This document shows, piece by piece, positions 8,153 through 16,756 of a DNA stretch of 64,000 nt (position 1 is the first letter of the stretch; each line of letters starts with the position of its first letter). Location of the stretch: assembly GCA_013032095.1 (NCBI GenBank), contig WQBJ01000006.1, positions 1 through 64,000 on the forward strand, given 5' to 3'. The DNA comes from Ruegeria atlantica. Lineage in GTDB: Bacteria; Pseudomonadota; Alphaproteobacteria; Rhodobacterales; Rhodobacteraceae. A model generated the notes under the pieces. The model had not been told where the DNA came from. It searched no databases and saw only the letters and a list, made by a program, of their open reading frames with translations. Made by a program: the position numbers and the translations under genes.

Positions 8153-9218
8153 AATCCGCCTGCCGACGCAGGAACTGCGCGACGACATCCCGTTCTACAC
8201 CAGGACTCTGGGTATGCGGATGGACATGATCTATCCCGCCGATGACCCGCGCGTTGCTGTGTTCTCGGGCCATGGTCTGCGCGTGCGGATCGAAAAGGAC
8301 GCGCCCGAACCCCCTGGAACACTACGCATACTGACCGACAACCCAGATGAATTTGCTGACGGTCAGCGCAACCTTGTGGCCCCCAATGGCACTCGGGTCG
8401 AGATCGAAGAGTTGAACCCGCCTCTTGTCATGCCCGACACGGTGCATTCCTTCGTGGTGCGCAGGCTCAAGGATCAGGCCCCGTGGATTATTGGTCGGGC
8501 CGGGATGCACTATCGCGATCTGGTGCCGGATCGGTTGGGCGGGTCGATCATTGCCAGCCATATCCGCATTCCGGACGGTGGCCCGGTGCCGGATATGGTG
8601 CATTTCCATAAGGTCGGGTTTCAGCTAATCTTCTGCATCCACGGCTGGGTCGACGTGGTCTATGAGGATCAGGGTGAAAAAATGCGCCTGACCGCCGGTG
8701 ATTGCTTTATCCAGCCGCCGGAAATCCGTCACCGCGTGCTTGAGGCATCAGACAATGTTCAGGTGATCGAAATCGGTGTTCCCGCCGAGCACGTCACCGA
8801 GATTGATCATGACATGGAATTGCCCACGCCTCATTTTCGCCCGGATCGGGAATGGCAGGGTCAGCGTTTCGTCTTCAATCAGGCCGAACGGGCGGAGTGG
8901 CAGCCGTTCCGTTTGCCGGGATATATCTGCCGCGACACGACTATTGCTGAGAACACCAAAGGCGTCGCCGGGGTGCAGGTTGTGCGCAGAGGGCAGGGCG
9001 ATCCGGTCTGGGCAACCCATGATACGGACATCCACTTTACCTTTGTCATGAATGGAGAGGTCACGCTGGAAGGCGAAGGCCGTGATCCCTATCGGCTGGA
9101 ACAGGGCGACGCCTTCGTGATCCCGCCCGGCATGCGCACCCGGCTGGCTGATCCGTCCGAGGATGTGGAACTGCTGGAAGTCACTCTGCCGGGTACATCC
9201 AACACGACGCTGGGCTGA
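8121..9218 (+). CDS. VOC-cupin-cupin fusion protein, probable metalloenzyme
   Basis: The 365-residue protein opens with about 95 residues resembling half of a glyoxalase/VOC fold (EIRLPTQELRDDIPFYTRTLG, then VAVFSGHGLRVRIEKDAP). Two cupin barrels follow. The first has HFHK at 161-164 and RHRV at 203-206, plausible metal ligands. The second has HDTDIHF at 300-306 and IPPGMRTRL near 335. No signal peptide is seen, so it is likely cytoplasmic. The fold combination suggests binding or oxidation of a small oxygenated ligand, but no substrate can be named. It overlaps the preceding membrane-protein gene and ends 89 nt before cdd. Confidence 0.8.
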   Translation: MSKPQARTCAEIRLPTQELRDDIPFYTRTLGMRMDMIYPADDPRVAVFSGHGLRVRIEKDAPEPPGTLRILTDNPDEFADGQRNLVAPNGTRVEIEELNPPLVMPDTVHSFVVRRLKDQAPWIIGRAGMHYRDLVPDRLGGSIIASHIRIPDGGPVPDMVHFHKVGFQLIFCIHGWVDVVYEDQGEKMRLTAGDCFIQPPEIRHRVLEASDNVQVIEIGVPAEHVTEIDHDMELPTPHFRPDREWQGQRFVFNQAERAEWQPFRLPGYICRDTTIAENTKGVAGVQVVRRGQGDPVWATHDTDIHFTFVMNGEVTLEGEGRDPYRLEQGDAFVIPPGMRTRLADPSEDVELLEVTLPGTSNTTLG

Positions 9219-9230
9219 GGAATTTCACGT

Positions 9231-9262
9231 CCGGGGCTTCAACTCCCCGGTCGGTTTCATTT
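9231..9262 (+). terminator. Possible rho-independent terminator after the cupin gene
   Basis: CCGGGG (9231-9236) pairs with CCCCGG (9245-9250) around CTTCAACT, followed by TCGGTTTCATTT. The stem is short and the T-tract interrupted, so termination may be partial. If it works, it separates the cupin gene from the nucleoside salvage operon. Confidence 0.5.
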
Positions 9263-9307
9263 AGGGTATGACTTTCTGACCAGATGATCAAAAATTGGGG
9301 AATCGCT

Positions 9308-9700
9308 ATGACTTTGAAAGACGCAGCACTGTCTGTCCGGGAAAAAGCTTACGCGCCCTATTCCAATTTCAAGGTCGGCGCGGCGGTCCGGTCGGCCTCA
9401 GGCGAGGTTTTTTCGGGCTGCAACGTCGAAAACGTAGCCTATCCGGAAGGCACTTGCGCCGAGGCCGGAGCTATCGCCACTATGGTCGCTGCGGGCGAGC
9501 AGGCCCTCACTGAAGTTTATGTGGTCGCGTCCTCTCCGCAACCGGTGCCGCCCTGCGGCGGATGCCGTCAAAAGCTGGCCGAGTTTGGCAAGCGTGACGT
9601 AAAGGTGACGCTGGCGACGGTCGACGGGGCTGAGTTTGAAACCACCATCGGAGATCTTCTGCCGGGCGCGTTCGACGCGTCGCATATGGAGGATGTCTGA
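9308..9700 (+). CDS. cdd: Cytidine deaminase
   Basis: The 130-residue protein deaminates cytidine and deoxycytidine to uridine and deoxyuridine. It is the small homotetrameric type: zinc ligands Cys50, Cys83 and Cys86 with catalytic Glu52, in CAEAGA and PPCGGCRQ, plus the CNVENVAYPEGTCAE block. The ATG at 9308 is chosen over an in-frame ATG at 9284 because TTGGGGA lies 6-7 nt ahead of it and because MTLKDAALSVREKAYAPYSNF is the normal family start. It is the first gene of an operon with deoA, deoB, add and upp, together turning nucleosides into bases and pentose phosphate. Confidence 0.95.
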   Translation: MTLKDAALSVREKAYAPYSNFKVGAAVRSASGEVFSGCNVENVAYPEGTCAEAGAIATMVAAGEQALTEVYVVASSPQPVPPCGGCRQKLAEFGKRDVKVTLATVDGAEFETTIGDLLPGAFDASHMEDV

Positions 9701-9704
9701 GCAC

Positions 9705-11012
9705 ATGGATGCCCGCTCGATTATCGCAAAACTGCGCCGGGGCATGGTGCCGACTGGTGAAGAACTGACCTGGTTCGCGCAAGGTCTGGCCGATGGTGGC
9801 GTCAGTGACGCTCAGGCCGGGGCTTTCGCCATGGCCGTCTGTATGGGTGGGCTGGGCGCACAAGGTCGTGCAGATCTGACCCTGGCGATGCGCGACAGCG
9901 GCGATGTGCTCAGCTGGGATTTTGATGGCCCGGTAATCGACAAACACTCGACCGGAGGGGTGGGAGACAGTGTCTCCCTGGTGCTGGCGCCGGCGTTGGC
10001 TGAACTGGGTGCTTACGTTCCCATGATCTCAGGCCGAGGGTTGGGCCATACTGGCGGAACCTTGGACAAGTTGGAGGCCATTCCTGGCGTCAGCACTCAG
10101 ATCGGGCAGGAGCGTCTGACCCAGATCCTTCGCGACACCGGAGCGGCCATCGTCGGTGCAACCGGGCAGATTGCACCTGCAGACAAGCGGCTCTATGCGA
10201 TCCGGGATGTGACTGCGACGGTGGAAAGCCTGGATCTGATAACCGCGTCGATCTTGTCCAAGAAGCTTGCGGCCAGCCCCGAAGCGTTGGTTTTGGACGT
10301 CAAGGTCGGCTCTGGCGCCTTTATGAAAACGCTGGACGATGCGCGCAAGCTTGCGCTGGCGCTTACGGAAACGGCGAATGCGGCGGGGTGCCGGACCTCG
10401 GCGGTGATCACTGATATGCACCAGCCTTTGGCCCCGGCGCTGGGTAACGCGCTGGAAGTGGCTGAGGTGATGAAAGTTCTGACCGAGGCGTATTATGCGC
10501 CCTTGGCTGAAATCTCGGCGGAACTGGGCGGGGTTTTGCTGGCCGATGCTGGTATGTTCACCACCGCAGATGAGGGGCGCGATAAAATTACTAACGTCAT
10601 CCGCGACGGTCGCGCCGCCGAACGGTTCGGTCGAATGATGGCTGCGGTTGGCGGGCCTTTGCAATTTGTCGATAATTGGTCTCGCTACCTGCCCGAATCC
10701 AGCGTGATCCTTGAGGTTCCCGCTGCGACCAGCGGCTATGTCACCGCGATAGATGGTGAGGCATTGGGGCTAGCCGTTGTGGAGCTGGGCGGCGGAAGGC
10801 AGGTCGAGGATGACGTGATCGACCCGGCTGTCGGCCTGTCGGGCATCGTTCGGCTTGGTGACAAAGTCGACAAGGGTGCGCCCTTGGCGGTGGTTCATGC
10901 GGCCCGCGAAGATGCCGCACGCAGGGCTGCGGATGCGGTTTTGAAGGCGATCACAATTGGTGCCGACACACCGACAACGCCGACACTTGTCCATGAAAGG
11001 ATAACGTCGTGA
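9705..11012 (+). CDS. deoA: Thymidine phosphorylase
   Basis: The 435-residue protein cleaves thymidine and deoxyuridine with phosphate to the base and 2-deoxyribose 1-phosphate. The signature KHSTGGVGDSVSLVLAP, the following MISGRGLGHTGGTLDKLE and KLAASPEALVLDVKVG match DeoA. The ATG at 9705 is preferred because MDARSIIAKLRRG aligns with the family N terminus; an in-frame ATG at 9693 that overlaps cdd is possible, and a GGAGG motif lies at 9688-9692. Its product feeds DeoB, encoded next. Confidence 0.95.
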   Translation: MDARSIIAKLRRGMVPTGEELTWFAQGLADGGVSDAQAGAFAMAVCMGGLGAQGRADLTLAMRDSGDVLSWDFDGPVIDKHSTGGVGDSVSLVLAPALAELGAYVPMISGRGLGHTGGTLDKLEAIPGVSTQIGQERLTQILRDTGAAIVGATGQIAPADKRLYAIRDVTATVESLDLITASILSKKLAASPEALVLDVKVGSGAFMKTLDDARKLALALTETANAAGCRTSAVITDMHQPLAPALGNALEVAEVMKVLTEAYYAPLAEISAELGGVLLADAGMFTTADEGRDKITNVIRDGRAAERFGRMMAAVGGPLQFVDNWSRYLPESSVILEVPAATSGYVTAIDGEALGLAVVELGGGRQVEDDVIDPAVGLSGIVRLGDKVDKGAPLAVVHAAREDAARRAADAVLKAITIGADTPTTPTLVHERITS

Positions 11013-12220
11013 CTCGTGCGTTTCTTGTGGTGATGGATTCTGTCGGCATCGGCGGCGCACCGGATGCGGACCGATTTTTCAACGGCGAGATTCCCGATAT
11101 CGGAGCAAACACACTCGCCCACATCGCGCAAGCCTGTGCCGAAGGGCGCGCCGAGGATGGGCGGTCAGGTCCGATGTACCTGCCCAATCTTGATGCGCTG
11201 GGGTTGGGGGCGGCGACACGATTGGCCTCGGGCGTGGATATGCCGGGTTTGAAGGCCGAACCAACCGGACTGTGGGGTTGCGCGCGGGAGCATTCGCCGG
11301 GCAAGGATACGCCATCGGGCCATTGGGAACTGGCCGGTCTGCCGGTGCCTTGGGACTGGCACTATTTCCCAGACACCAGGCCGTCCTTCCCGGCCGAACT
11401 ATGCCGCGCCGCCGCCAAGGCCGCCGGAACCGAGGGCATTCTGGGCAATTGCCATGCCTCGGGCACCGCCATCATTGCAGAATTGGGGGCCGAGCATATG
11501 CGGACTGGCTGGCCGATCTGCTACACTTCGGCCGACAGCGTGTTCCAGATCGCCGCGCATGAGGAAAGTTTTGGTCTCGACCGCCTGCTGGACATGTGCA
11601 AGACGCTGGCGCCGCGCCTACATGAAATGAAGGTGGGTCGGGTCATCGCGCGACCGTTTGTTGGCTCTGCTGAAGAAGGCTTCACCCGTACCACCAACCG
11701 CAAGGACTTTGCCATTCTGCCACCCGCGCCAGTGCTGACCAACTGGGCGCAGGATGCGGGGGGGCGCGTGCACGCGGTAGGCAAGATTGGCGACATCTTC
11801 TCGATGCAGGGGATCGACACGCTGCGCACAGGTTCGGATGCCGAACTGATGGGGCATCTATCCGATCTAATCGATGAGGCTGAGGAGGGTAGTCTGACCT
11901 TTGCTAATTTCGTCGAATTTGACAGCCTCTACGGTCACCGCCGTGATATCAGCGGCTATGCCCGCGCACTGGAATGGTTCGACCGCGAGATCGGCGCGAT
12001 CTTGTCGCGCTTGCGCGCCGGAGACCTGCTGTTGCTGACCGCCGATCATGGCAATGACCCCAGTTGGATCGGCACCGACCACACGCGCGAACAGGTGCCG
12101 GTGCTTATCGCCGGGCAGGGCTCTGGGGAAATCGGTGCCGTAAACTTCGCCGACGTCGCCGCCAGCATCGCGCGTCACCTGAACATTCCGGCGCAAGGGC
12201 CGGGGAAGAGTTTTCTATGA
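11009..12220 (+). CDS. deoB: Phosphopentomutase
   Basis: The 403-residue enzyme interconverts (deoxy)ribose 1-phosphate and 5-phosphate. It belongs to the alkaline phosphatase superfamily, with metal ligands in VVMDSVGIGGAPDA at the N terminus and in LLLTADHGNDPS and the GTDHTREQVP stretch at the C terminus. The central ANTLAHIA and EHSPGKDTPSGHWE segments are typical. It starts with GTG in a GTGA overlap with the deoA stop, so translation is coupled. Confidence 0.95.
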   Translation: MTRAFLVVMDSVGIGGAPDADRFFNGEIPDIGANTLAHIAQACAEGRAEDGRSGPMYLPNLDALGLGAATRLASGVDMPGLKAEPTGLWGCAREHSPGKDTPSGHWELAGLPVPWDWHYFPDTRPSFPAELCRAAAKAAGTEGILGNCHASGTAIIAELGAEHMRTGWPICYTSADSVFQIAAHEESFGLDRLLDMCKTLAPRLHEMKVGRVIARPFVGSAEEGFTRTTNRKDFAILPPAPVLTNWAQDAGGRVHAVGKIGDIFSMQGIDTLRTGSDAELMGHLSDLIDEAEEGSLTFANFVEFDSLYGHRRDISGYARALEWFDREIGAILSRLRAGDLLLLTADHGNDPSWIGTDHTREQVPVLIAGQGSGEIGAVNFADVAASIARHLNIPAQGPGKSFL

Positions 12221-13203
12221 CCGTCGCAGACCTGCCCAAGATCGAATTGCACCTGCATCACGAAGGAGCAGCTCCGCCCGCATTCATCCGCCAGTTAGCC
12301 CATGAAAAGCGCATTGACCTGAGCGGTATTTTCAAGCCTAACGGCAGCTATGATTTCCGCGATTTTGCGCATTTCCTGAGCGTCTACGAAGCCGCCTGCG
12401 AAGTGCTGAAAACGCCCGAGGATTTCCGCCGCCTGACCTTGGCGATCCTTGAAGAAAGCGCGGCGAATGGTGTTGTCTATTCCGAGACCTTCCTCAGCCC
12501 AGACTTCTGCGGTGGTGGTGACTTGCACGCCTGGCGCGATTATCTGAACGCCATCCAGGACGCTGCCGATGAGGCCGAGCGCACGTTCGACATCACTCTG
12601 CGCGGTGTCGTCACCTGCGTCCGCCATTTCGGTCCGGAGCAGGCAAAGATCAGCGCCCATTGCGCCGCCGAAACGGCCGGAGACTGGATCACTGGCTTCG
12701 GCATGGGCGGCAACGAATCCGTGGGCACTCAGGGTGATTACCAATGGGCCTTCGATTGCGCACGTGAGGCCGGTTTACGTCTGACAACTCACGCAGGCGA
12801 GTTCGGCGGCCCCGAAAGCGTACGGGACGCCGTGCGCAGCCTGGGCGTGGAGCGCATTGGCCACGGGGTGCGCGCCATCGAAGACCCCGATCTGGTCCAC
12901 GAACTGGTCGACCGCGACATCACGCTTGAAGTCTGTCCCGGCTCGAATGTGGTTCTGGGCTTGTTTCCGGGGTTCGACGCTCATCCAATCGCGAAGCTCC
13001 GCGATGCCGGCGTCAATGTTACCGTTTCTACCGATGACCCGCCGTTTTTCCATACCACTATGCGGCGCGAATATGAGATGCTGAGCAAAGCCTTCGGCTG
13101 GGAGGCCGAGGATTTCGCCGCCCTTAATGACACGGCCCTTGCGGCTGCCTTTTGCGATGAAGACACCCGTGCGCGGGTCAAGAAAAGACTGGAGAGATCA
13201 TGA
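12217..13203 (+). CDS. add: Adenosine deaminase
   Basis: The 328-residue TIM-barrel deaminase converts adenosine to inosine. The zinc site HxH is His12 and His14 in IELHLHHEG. The catalytic glutamate is in TTHAGEFGG, further conserved residues are in [11 protein letters not shown], and the terminal zinc aspartate is in VSTDDPPFF. The start is the ATG at 12217, which overlaps the deoB stop as ATGA; the open frame extends further upstream but that part is arginine-rich shadow of deoB. Adenine deaminase is a close relative, but the nucleoside operon favours adenosine. Confidence 0.9.
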   Translation: MTVADLPKIELHLHHEGAAPPAFIRQLAHEKRIDLSGIFKPNGSYDFRDFAHFLSVYEAACEVLKTPEDFRRLTLAILEESAANGVVYSETFLSPDFCGGGDLHAWRDYLNAIQDAADEAERTFDITLRGVVTCVRHFGPEQAKISAHCAAETAGDWITGFGMGGNESVGTQGDYQWAFDCAREAGLRLTTHAGEFGGPESVRDAVRSLGVERIGHGVRAIEDPDLVHELVDRDITLEVCPGSNVVLGLFPGFDAHPIAKLRDAGVNVTVSTDDPPFFHTTMRREYEMLSKAFGWEAEDFAALNDTALAAAFCDEDTRARVKKRLERS

Positions 13204-13832
13204 GCGAACACCTTACCGTCGTTGACCACCCGTTGGTGCAGCACAAACTGACGCTCATGCGGGACAAGGGCACCTCGACCGCTGTCTTCCGCCAGTTGCT
13301 GCGTGAGATCACCCTGTTGCTGGCCTACGAGGTCACACGCGAACTGAAGCTGACCACCCGCCATATCGAAACCCCGATGGAAGAGATGGACGCCCCAATT
13401 CTGGCGGGTAAGAAACTGGCGTTGGTTTCGATCCTGCGGGCCGGGAATGGGATGCTGGATGGAGTGCTGGAACTGATCCCATCGGCGCGTGTCGGGTTTG
13501 TCGGGTTGTACCGCGATGAAGAGACGTTGAAGCCGGTGCAGTACTACTTCAAGGCACCTGAAGGTTTGAAGGATCGTCTGGTCATTGCCGTTGATCCGAT
13601 GTTGGCCACAGGCAACAGCTCGGCAGCGGCGATTGATCTGCTGAAAGAGGCGGGTGCTACCGATATCCGTTTCCTCTGTCTGTTGGCCGCGCCCGAGGGT
13701 GTGGAACGTATGAAAGAGGCGCATCCCGACGTGAAAATTGTCACCGCGGCGCTGGATCGTGAGCTGAATTCCAAAGGCTACATCATGCCCGGCCTTGGTG
13801 ATGCGGGCGACCGGATGTTCGGTACAAAGTAA
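13200..13832 (+). CDS. upp: Uracil phosphoribosyltransferase
   Basis: The 210-residue enzyme joins uracil and PRPP to give UMP, completing salvage of the uracil released in this operon. Visible motifs are [18 protein letters not shown], the PRPP loop [18 protein letters not shown] and the C-terminal uracil-binding [18 protein letters not shown]. It starts in an ATGA overlap with add. One nucleotide separates its stop from the stop of the convergent gene, leaving no room for a dedicated terminator. Confidence 0.96.
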   Translation: MSEHLTVVDHPLVQHKLTLMRDKGTSTAVFRQLLREITLLLAYEVTRELKLTTRHIETPMEEMDAPILAGKKLALVSILRAGNGMLDGVLELIPSARVGFVGLYRDEETLKPVQYYFKAPEGLKDRLVIAVDPMLATGNSSAAAIDLLKEAGATDIRFLCLLAAPEGVERMKEAHPDVKIVTAALDRELNSKGYIMPGLGDAGDRMFGTK

Positions 13833-13833
13833 G

Positions 13834-14850
13834 CTATTCGCCGCAAATGTTTTGCAGCCGGACCCAATCACGGTCCGGCAGAACCTGTTGCAGAGGGCGG
13901 CCCGCCATCGGGTCAGCCTCAATCAGGCCCAGAACTGTCTCACCGGTGACATCCATCGCATACGCATAGGGTGCCGATGGCAGTGCAGCCTGCGCGAAGA
14001 CTTCCAGTAGATCATCCTCGGGCAGCGATGGGCGTGGTTCCGACAGAACCTGCTCAGTATAGGTGTCTATATTCTCAGGCGAAAGTTCTCCGGTCGTCAG
14101 CAAGCGGAAGGCGGTTGCCGGCCCGGTTCGATCCAGCAAGTCGTCCAGCGGATCCTGCGCCTCAACCCTCGCGCGCTCGGCGATGATGTAACCGGCGGCA
14201 ACCGAGGGATCTTCGTGATCTTCGACTAGGGCTCGATTGAGCAGAATGATCCCGCCCGGCAGGCTGAGGCTGGTTTGGACACCCGCAGGCAGAACTACAA
14301 TTTTCTGAACGCCGGTGCGTGCGGCCAGTTGATCCAAAGCAGCCTGCGCCCCCTCGGCGTTGCAAGCTCGGCCTGAGACCCGCTCGATCCGCTGCAAAAT
14401 AGTATCTCCGATATCCTTGCGCTTGATATCGGGAACAACGGATACAACGTGGCTCTGCAATGCCACCGGCAACCATAATAGCAACAGCGCAGCCACAGCT
14501 GCCGCAACCCCTGCGACGCTGAACCAACGCAACCGGCCGGGATGCGGGCGTGCCCGATCGATGGCACGTTGCAGGCGGTCAATCGCCTCGATCACGGTGG
14601 TTTCGGATTCGGCAAGTTCCAGTGTTTCGTCGGGGTCTCCATCGGGATTGAAAATAGCCGGATAACTGCCCGGATTCTGGCGCTCTAGCGCTGCCAGCGA
14701 CCAATGGGTCAAAGCCTGTTCGTTGAAATCCGAAATCGTCAGCGTGGCTTCACCAATCGACACCACTACCTCACGCCGTTGCACATCGGGCGAGGGGCGC
14801 CACAGACCGGTGGCTTCGATCCGTTGGTACTGTTTAAAAGCCGTCTTCAA
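13834..14850 (-). CDS. Membrane-anchored protein with an M48-like segment lacking the zinc motif
   Basis: The 338-residue protein has an N-terminal cytosolic part (residues 1-105), one transmembrane helix (about 109-131) and a C-terminal part that should lie in the periplasm. Residues about 170-235 read like the core of M48 peptidases: a strand, LPGG at 197-200, LLNRALVE at 203-210, then DPSVAAGYIIAERAR where M48 enzymes have the HExxH zinc motif. Here the histidines are gone (IIAERAR), which suggests a pseudo-peptidase. The resemblance is by eye, and the family is otherwise unknown to me. It is divergent from the DMT exporter and convergent with upp. Confidence 0.7.
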   Translation of the reverse strand: MKTAFKQYQRIEATGLWRPSPDVQRREVVVSIGEATLTISDFNEQALTHWSLAALERQNPGSYPAIFNPDGDPDETLELAESETTVIEAIDRLQRAIDRARPHPGRLRWFSVAGVAAAVAALLLLWLPVALQSHVVSVVPDIKRKDIGDTILQRIERVSGRACNAEGAQAALDQLAARTGVQKIVVLPAGVQTSLSLPGGIILLNRALVEDHEDPSVAAGYIIAERARVEAQDPLDDLLDRTGPATAFRLLTTGELSPENIDTYTEQVLSEPRPSLPEDDLLEVFAQAALPSAPYAYAMDVTGETVLGLIEADPMAGRPLQQVLPDRDWVRLQNICGE

Positions 14851-14998
14851 GGTGAGGGTTGCTCGTAATTATTTTGCCATAGCTTAGCATGGTAATTTCG
14901 AAAGGCGCAAACCTGTTGCGCGTCGTTTCGAAAATGTGCTGGATATCACGAAGCGCGGAAACTCAGTCTGGCGCATCACTTGGAAATCAGGGCGCAGA

Positions 14999-15925
14999 AT
15001 GCAGGCGGATACTCAGACCTCACCGATATTGGCCTCGGTGCTGATGGTCAGCGCAATGGCGATCATCGGCGTGATCGACAATGTGGTTGCGTTGCTCGCC
15101 GATACGATCGGCTTGTGGCAATTCCATCTCAGCCGCTCGGTTTTGATGTTTCCGCTGATCGTCGGCCTGTCGCTGCTGGGTATGGGCAGTATGCGTCCAC
15201 GACGGTTGGGGCCGGTCATTTTGCGCAGCGTGCTGATAACGCTGGCGATGCTGTTCTACTTTGCTTCTTTGGCTTTGATGCCAATTGCACAGGCACTGGC
15301 GGGGCTGTTTACCTCACCGATCTTCGTTTTGCTGATCTCAGCCTTTGCGATGGGGCAAAGAATTGGTCCCTGGCGTATTCTGGCGGTTGTGATCGGCTTT
15401 GCAGGTATTCTGTGTGTGCTGCAGCCCAACCCCTATGAGTTCGACACCCAGACGTTGCTGCCCGTTGCGGGTGGCTTTTTCTACGCGCTCAGCGCCATCA
15501 TCACGCGCAGCCATTGTGCGCAAGAAAGCACGGTGGCCTTGCTGGCGGCGAATATTGCGATGCTGGGTTTGGCTGGGGCAATCGGGTTGGCCGTGCTCTC
15601 GTTCGTACCTCATCCCCTGCCAGACGGGTTCGTAACACGCGGCATTGTGTGGGACATGCGGCCCTCGCTGATATGGATCGTTGTGCAGGCGGTCGGGTCT
15701 ACAATTGCTGTTTTCATGCTGATCAAGTCCTATCAGATCGGGGAAACATCCTATGTGGCGGTGTTCGAGTATTCGGTGATGATCTTTGGTCCGCTGTTCG
15801 CCTGGGTGGCACTGGGGCAGACGATCAGTGTCATGCAGATCGCCGGGATCGGACTGATTGCAGCGGCAGGGGCTCTGTTGGGCTGGCGATCACGCCGCGC
15901 TGCTGCGCTGGAGGAGGTAGCGTGA
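14999..15925 (+). CDS. EamA-family (DMT superfamily) transporter
   Basis: The 308-residue protein has ten predicted transmembrane helices arranged as two EamA repeats, the layout of drug/metabolite exporters in the inner membrane. VLITLAMLFYFASLALMPIAQA is typical of the first repeat (helices 3-4), and the second repeat contains GETSYVAVFEYSVMIFGP and ends in LGWRSRRAA. The ATG at 14999 gives the usual length; a GTG at 14936 would add 21 charged residues. It ends in a GTGA overlap with the sulfotransferase gene, hinting at joint function, perhaps exporting a sulfated product, but this is inference. Confidence 0.88.
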   Translation: MQADTQTSPILASVLMVSAMAIIGVIDNVVALLADTIGLWQFHLSRSVLMFPLIVGLSLLGMGSMRPRRLGPVILRSVLITLAMLFYFASLALMPIAQALAGLFTSPIFVLLISAFAMGQRIGPWRILAVVIGFAGILCVLQPNPYEFDTQTLLPVAGGFFYALSAIITRSHCAQESTVALLAANIAMLGLAGAIGLAVLSFVPHPLPDGFVTRGIVWDMRPSLIWIVVQAVGSTIAVFMLIKSYQIGETSYVAVFEYSVMIFGPLFAWVALGQTISVMQIAGIGLIAAAGALLGWRSRRAAALEEVA

Positions 15926-16578
15926 TCATTTCACGCGGGCGTCGCTATGTGTTCGTCCATATCCCGAAGACGGGCGGCACGTCGCTGGCGCAGGCGTTGG
16001 AAGAACGGGCGATGAAGGATGACATCCTGATCGGAGATACACCGAAAGCTAAAAGACGCCGCAAGCGGGTCAAGGTGCTGACAGGCAGGGGACGATTGTG
16101 GAAGCACTCCACGCTGGCAGATATCGACGGCGTTCTATCGGTTGAAGAATTACAGACCCTGACCACGTTTACATTGGTCCGCAATCCTTGGGACCGGGTC
16201 GTCAGCTATTACCACTGGCTGCGCGTGCAAGGTTTTGATCACCCCGCGGTTTCGTTGGCCAAGTCCTTAACGTTCGACGAATTTGTTTTGCATCCGGACA
16301 CAACGCGGTCTTTTCAGAACAGTCCAGCGCGCCACTATATGACCCGTGCAGATGGGAATGAGCAGTGTCAGTTCTACATTCGGCTAGAGCATTTCGATCA
16401 GGACGCAGCGCCCTTGTTCGACCATCTTGGGTTCAGCGTGAGTTTACCTCGCCTCAATAGGTCCGAGCGTCTTGACGACTTTCGTAGGTATTACTCAGAT
16501 CAGACGGCCCAGGCGGTCGGTGATGCTTGCGCCGAAGACATCCATAGATTCGCTTATGCCTTTGATTCAGGGGGTTAA
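15922..16578 (+). CDS. PAPS-dependent sulfotransferase family protein
   Basis: The 218-residue protein has the two PAPS-binding elements of the sulfotransferase family: the 5'-phosphosulfate loop HIPKTGGTSL (residues about 13-22) and the 3'-phosphate element LVRNPWDRVVSYY (about 85-97). It resembles short bacterial members (Sulfotransfer_2-like) that modify carbohydrates or other small molecules. The start is GTG at 15922, overlapping the transporter stop, with GGAGG at 15912-15916. A basic stretch (KAKRRRKRVK) follows the first motif. The acceptor is unknown. Confidence 0.85.
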   Translation: MIISRGRRYVFVHIPKTGGTSLAQALEERAMKDDILIGDTPKAKRRRKRVKVLTGRGRLWKHSTLADIDGVLSVEELQTLTTFTLVRNPWDRVVSYYHWLRVQGFDHPAVSLAKSLTFDEFVLHPDTTRSFQNSPARHYMTRADGNEQCQFYIRLEHFDQDAAPLFDHLGFSVSLPRLNRSERLDDFRRYYSDQTAQAVGDACAEDIHRFAYAFDSGG

Positions 16579-16756
16579 CGATAGTTTCCAGAGTGAGGCC
16601 AATCCTGTTTTCTGAGTTGTTTTTGTTGTGATTTATTCTCGTTTTGGGGCGTGAGTGGCCTAAATTTGTCCGCAATATGTCAAAAATAAGCCGCAACTAT
16701 TAATCCTGTGTTAACTTTTCTTCCCAGTTGTTGAGTGTGAAGAGTGGGTTTGGTTC

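Noticed and set aside
12981-13922. Leftward open frame of 313 codons opposite add and upp
   Set aside because: It spans two verified coding genes antisense and shows no family signature.
16579-16756. Mobile-element scar in the AT-rich spacer before the Hint gene
   Set aside because: No inverted repeats, target duplications or transposase remnants were found; low GC alone is not enough.
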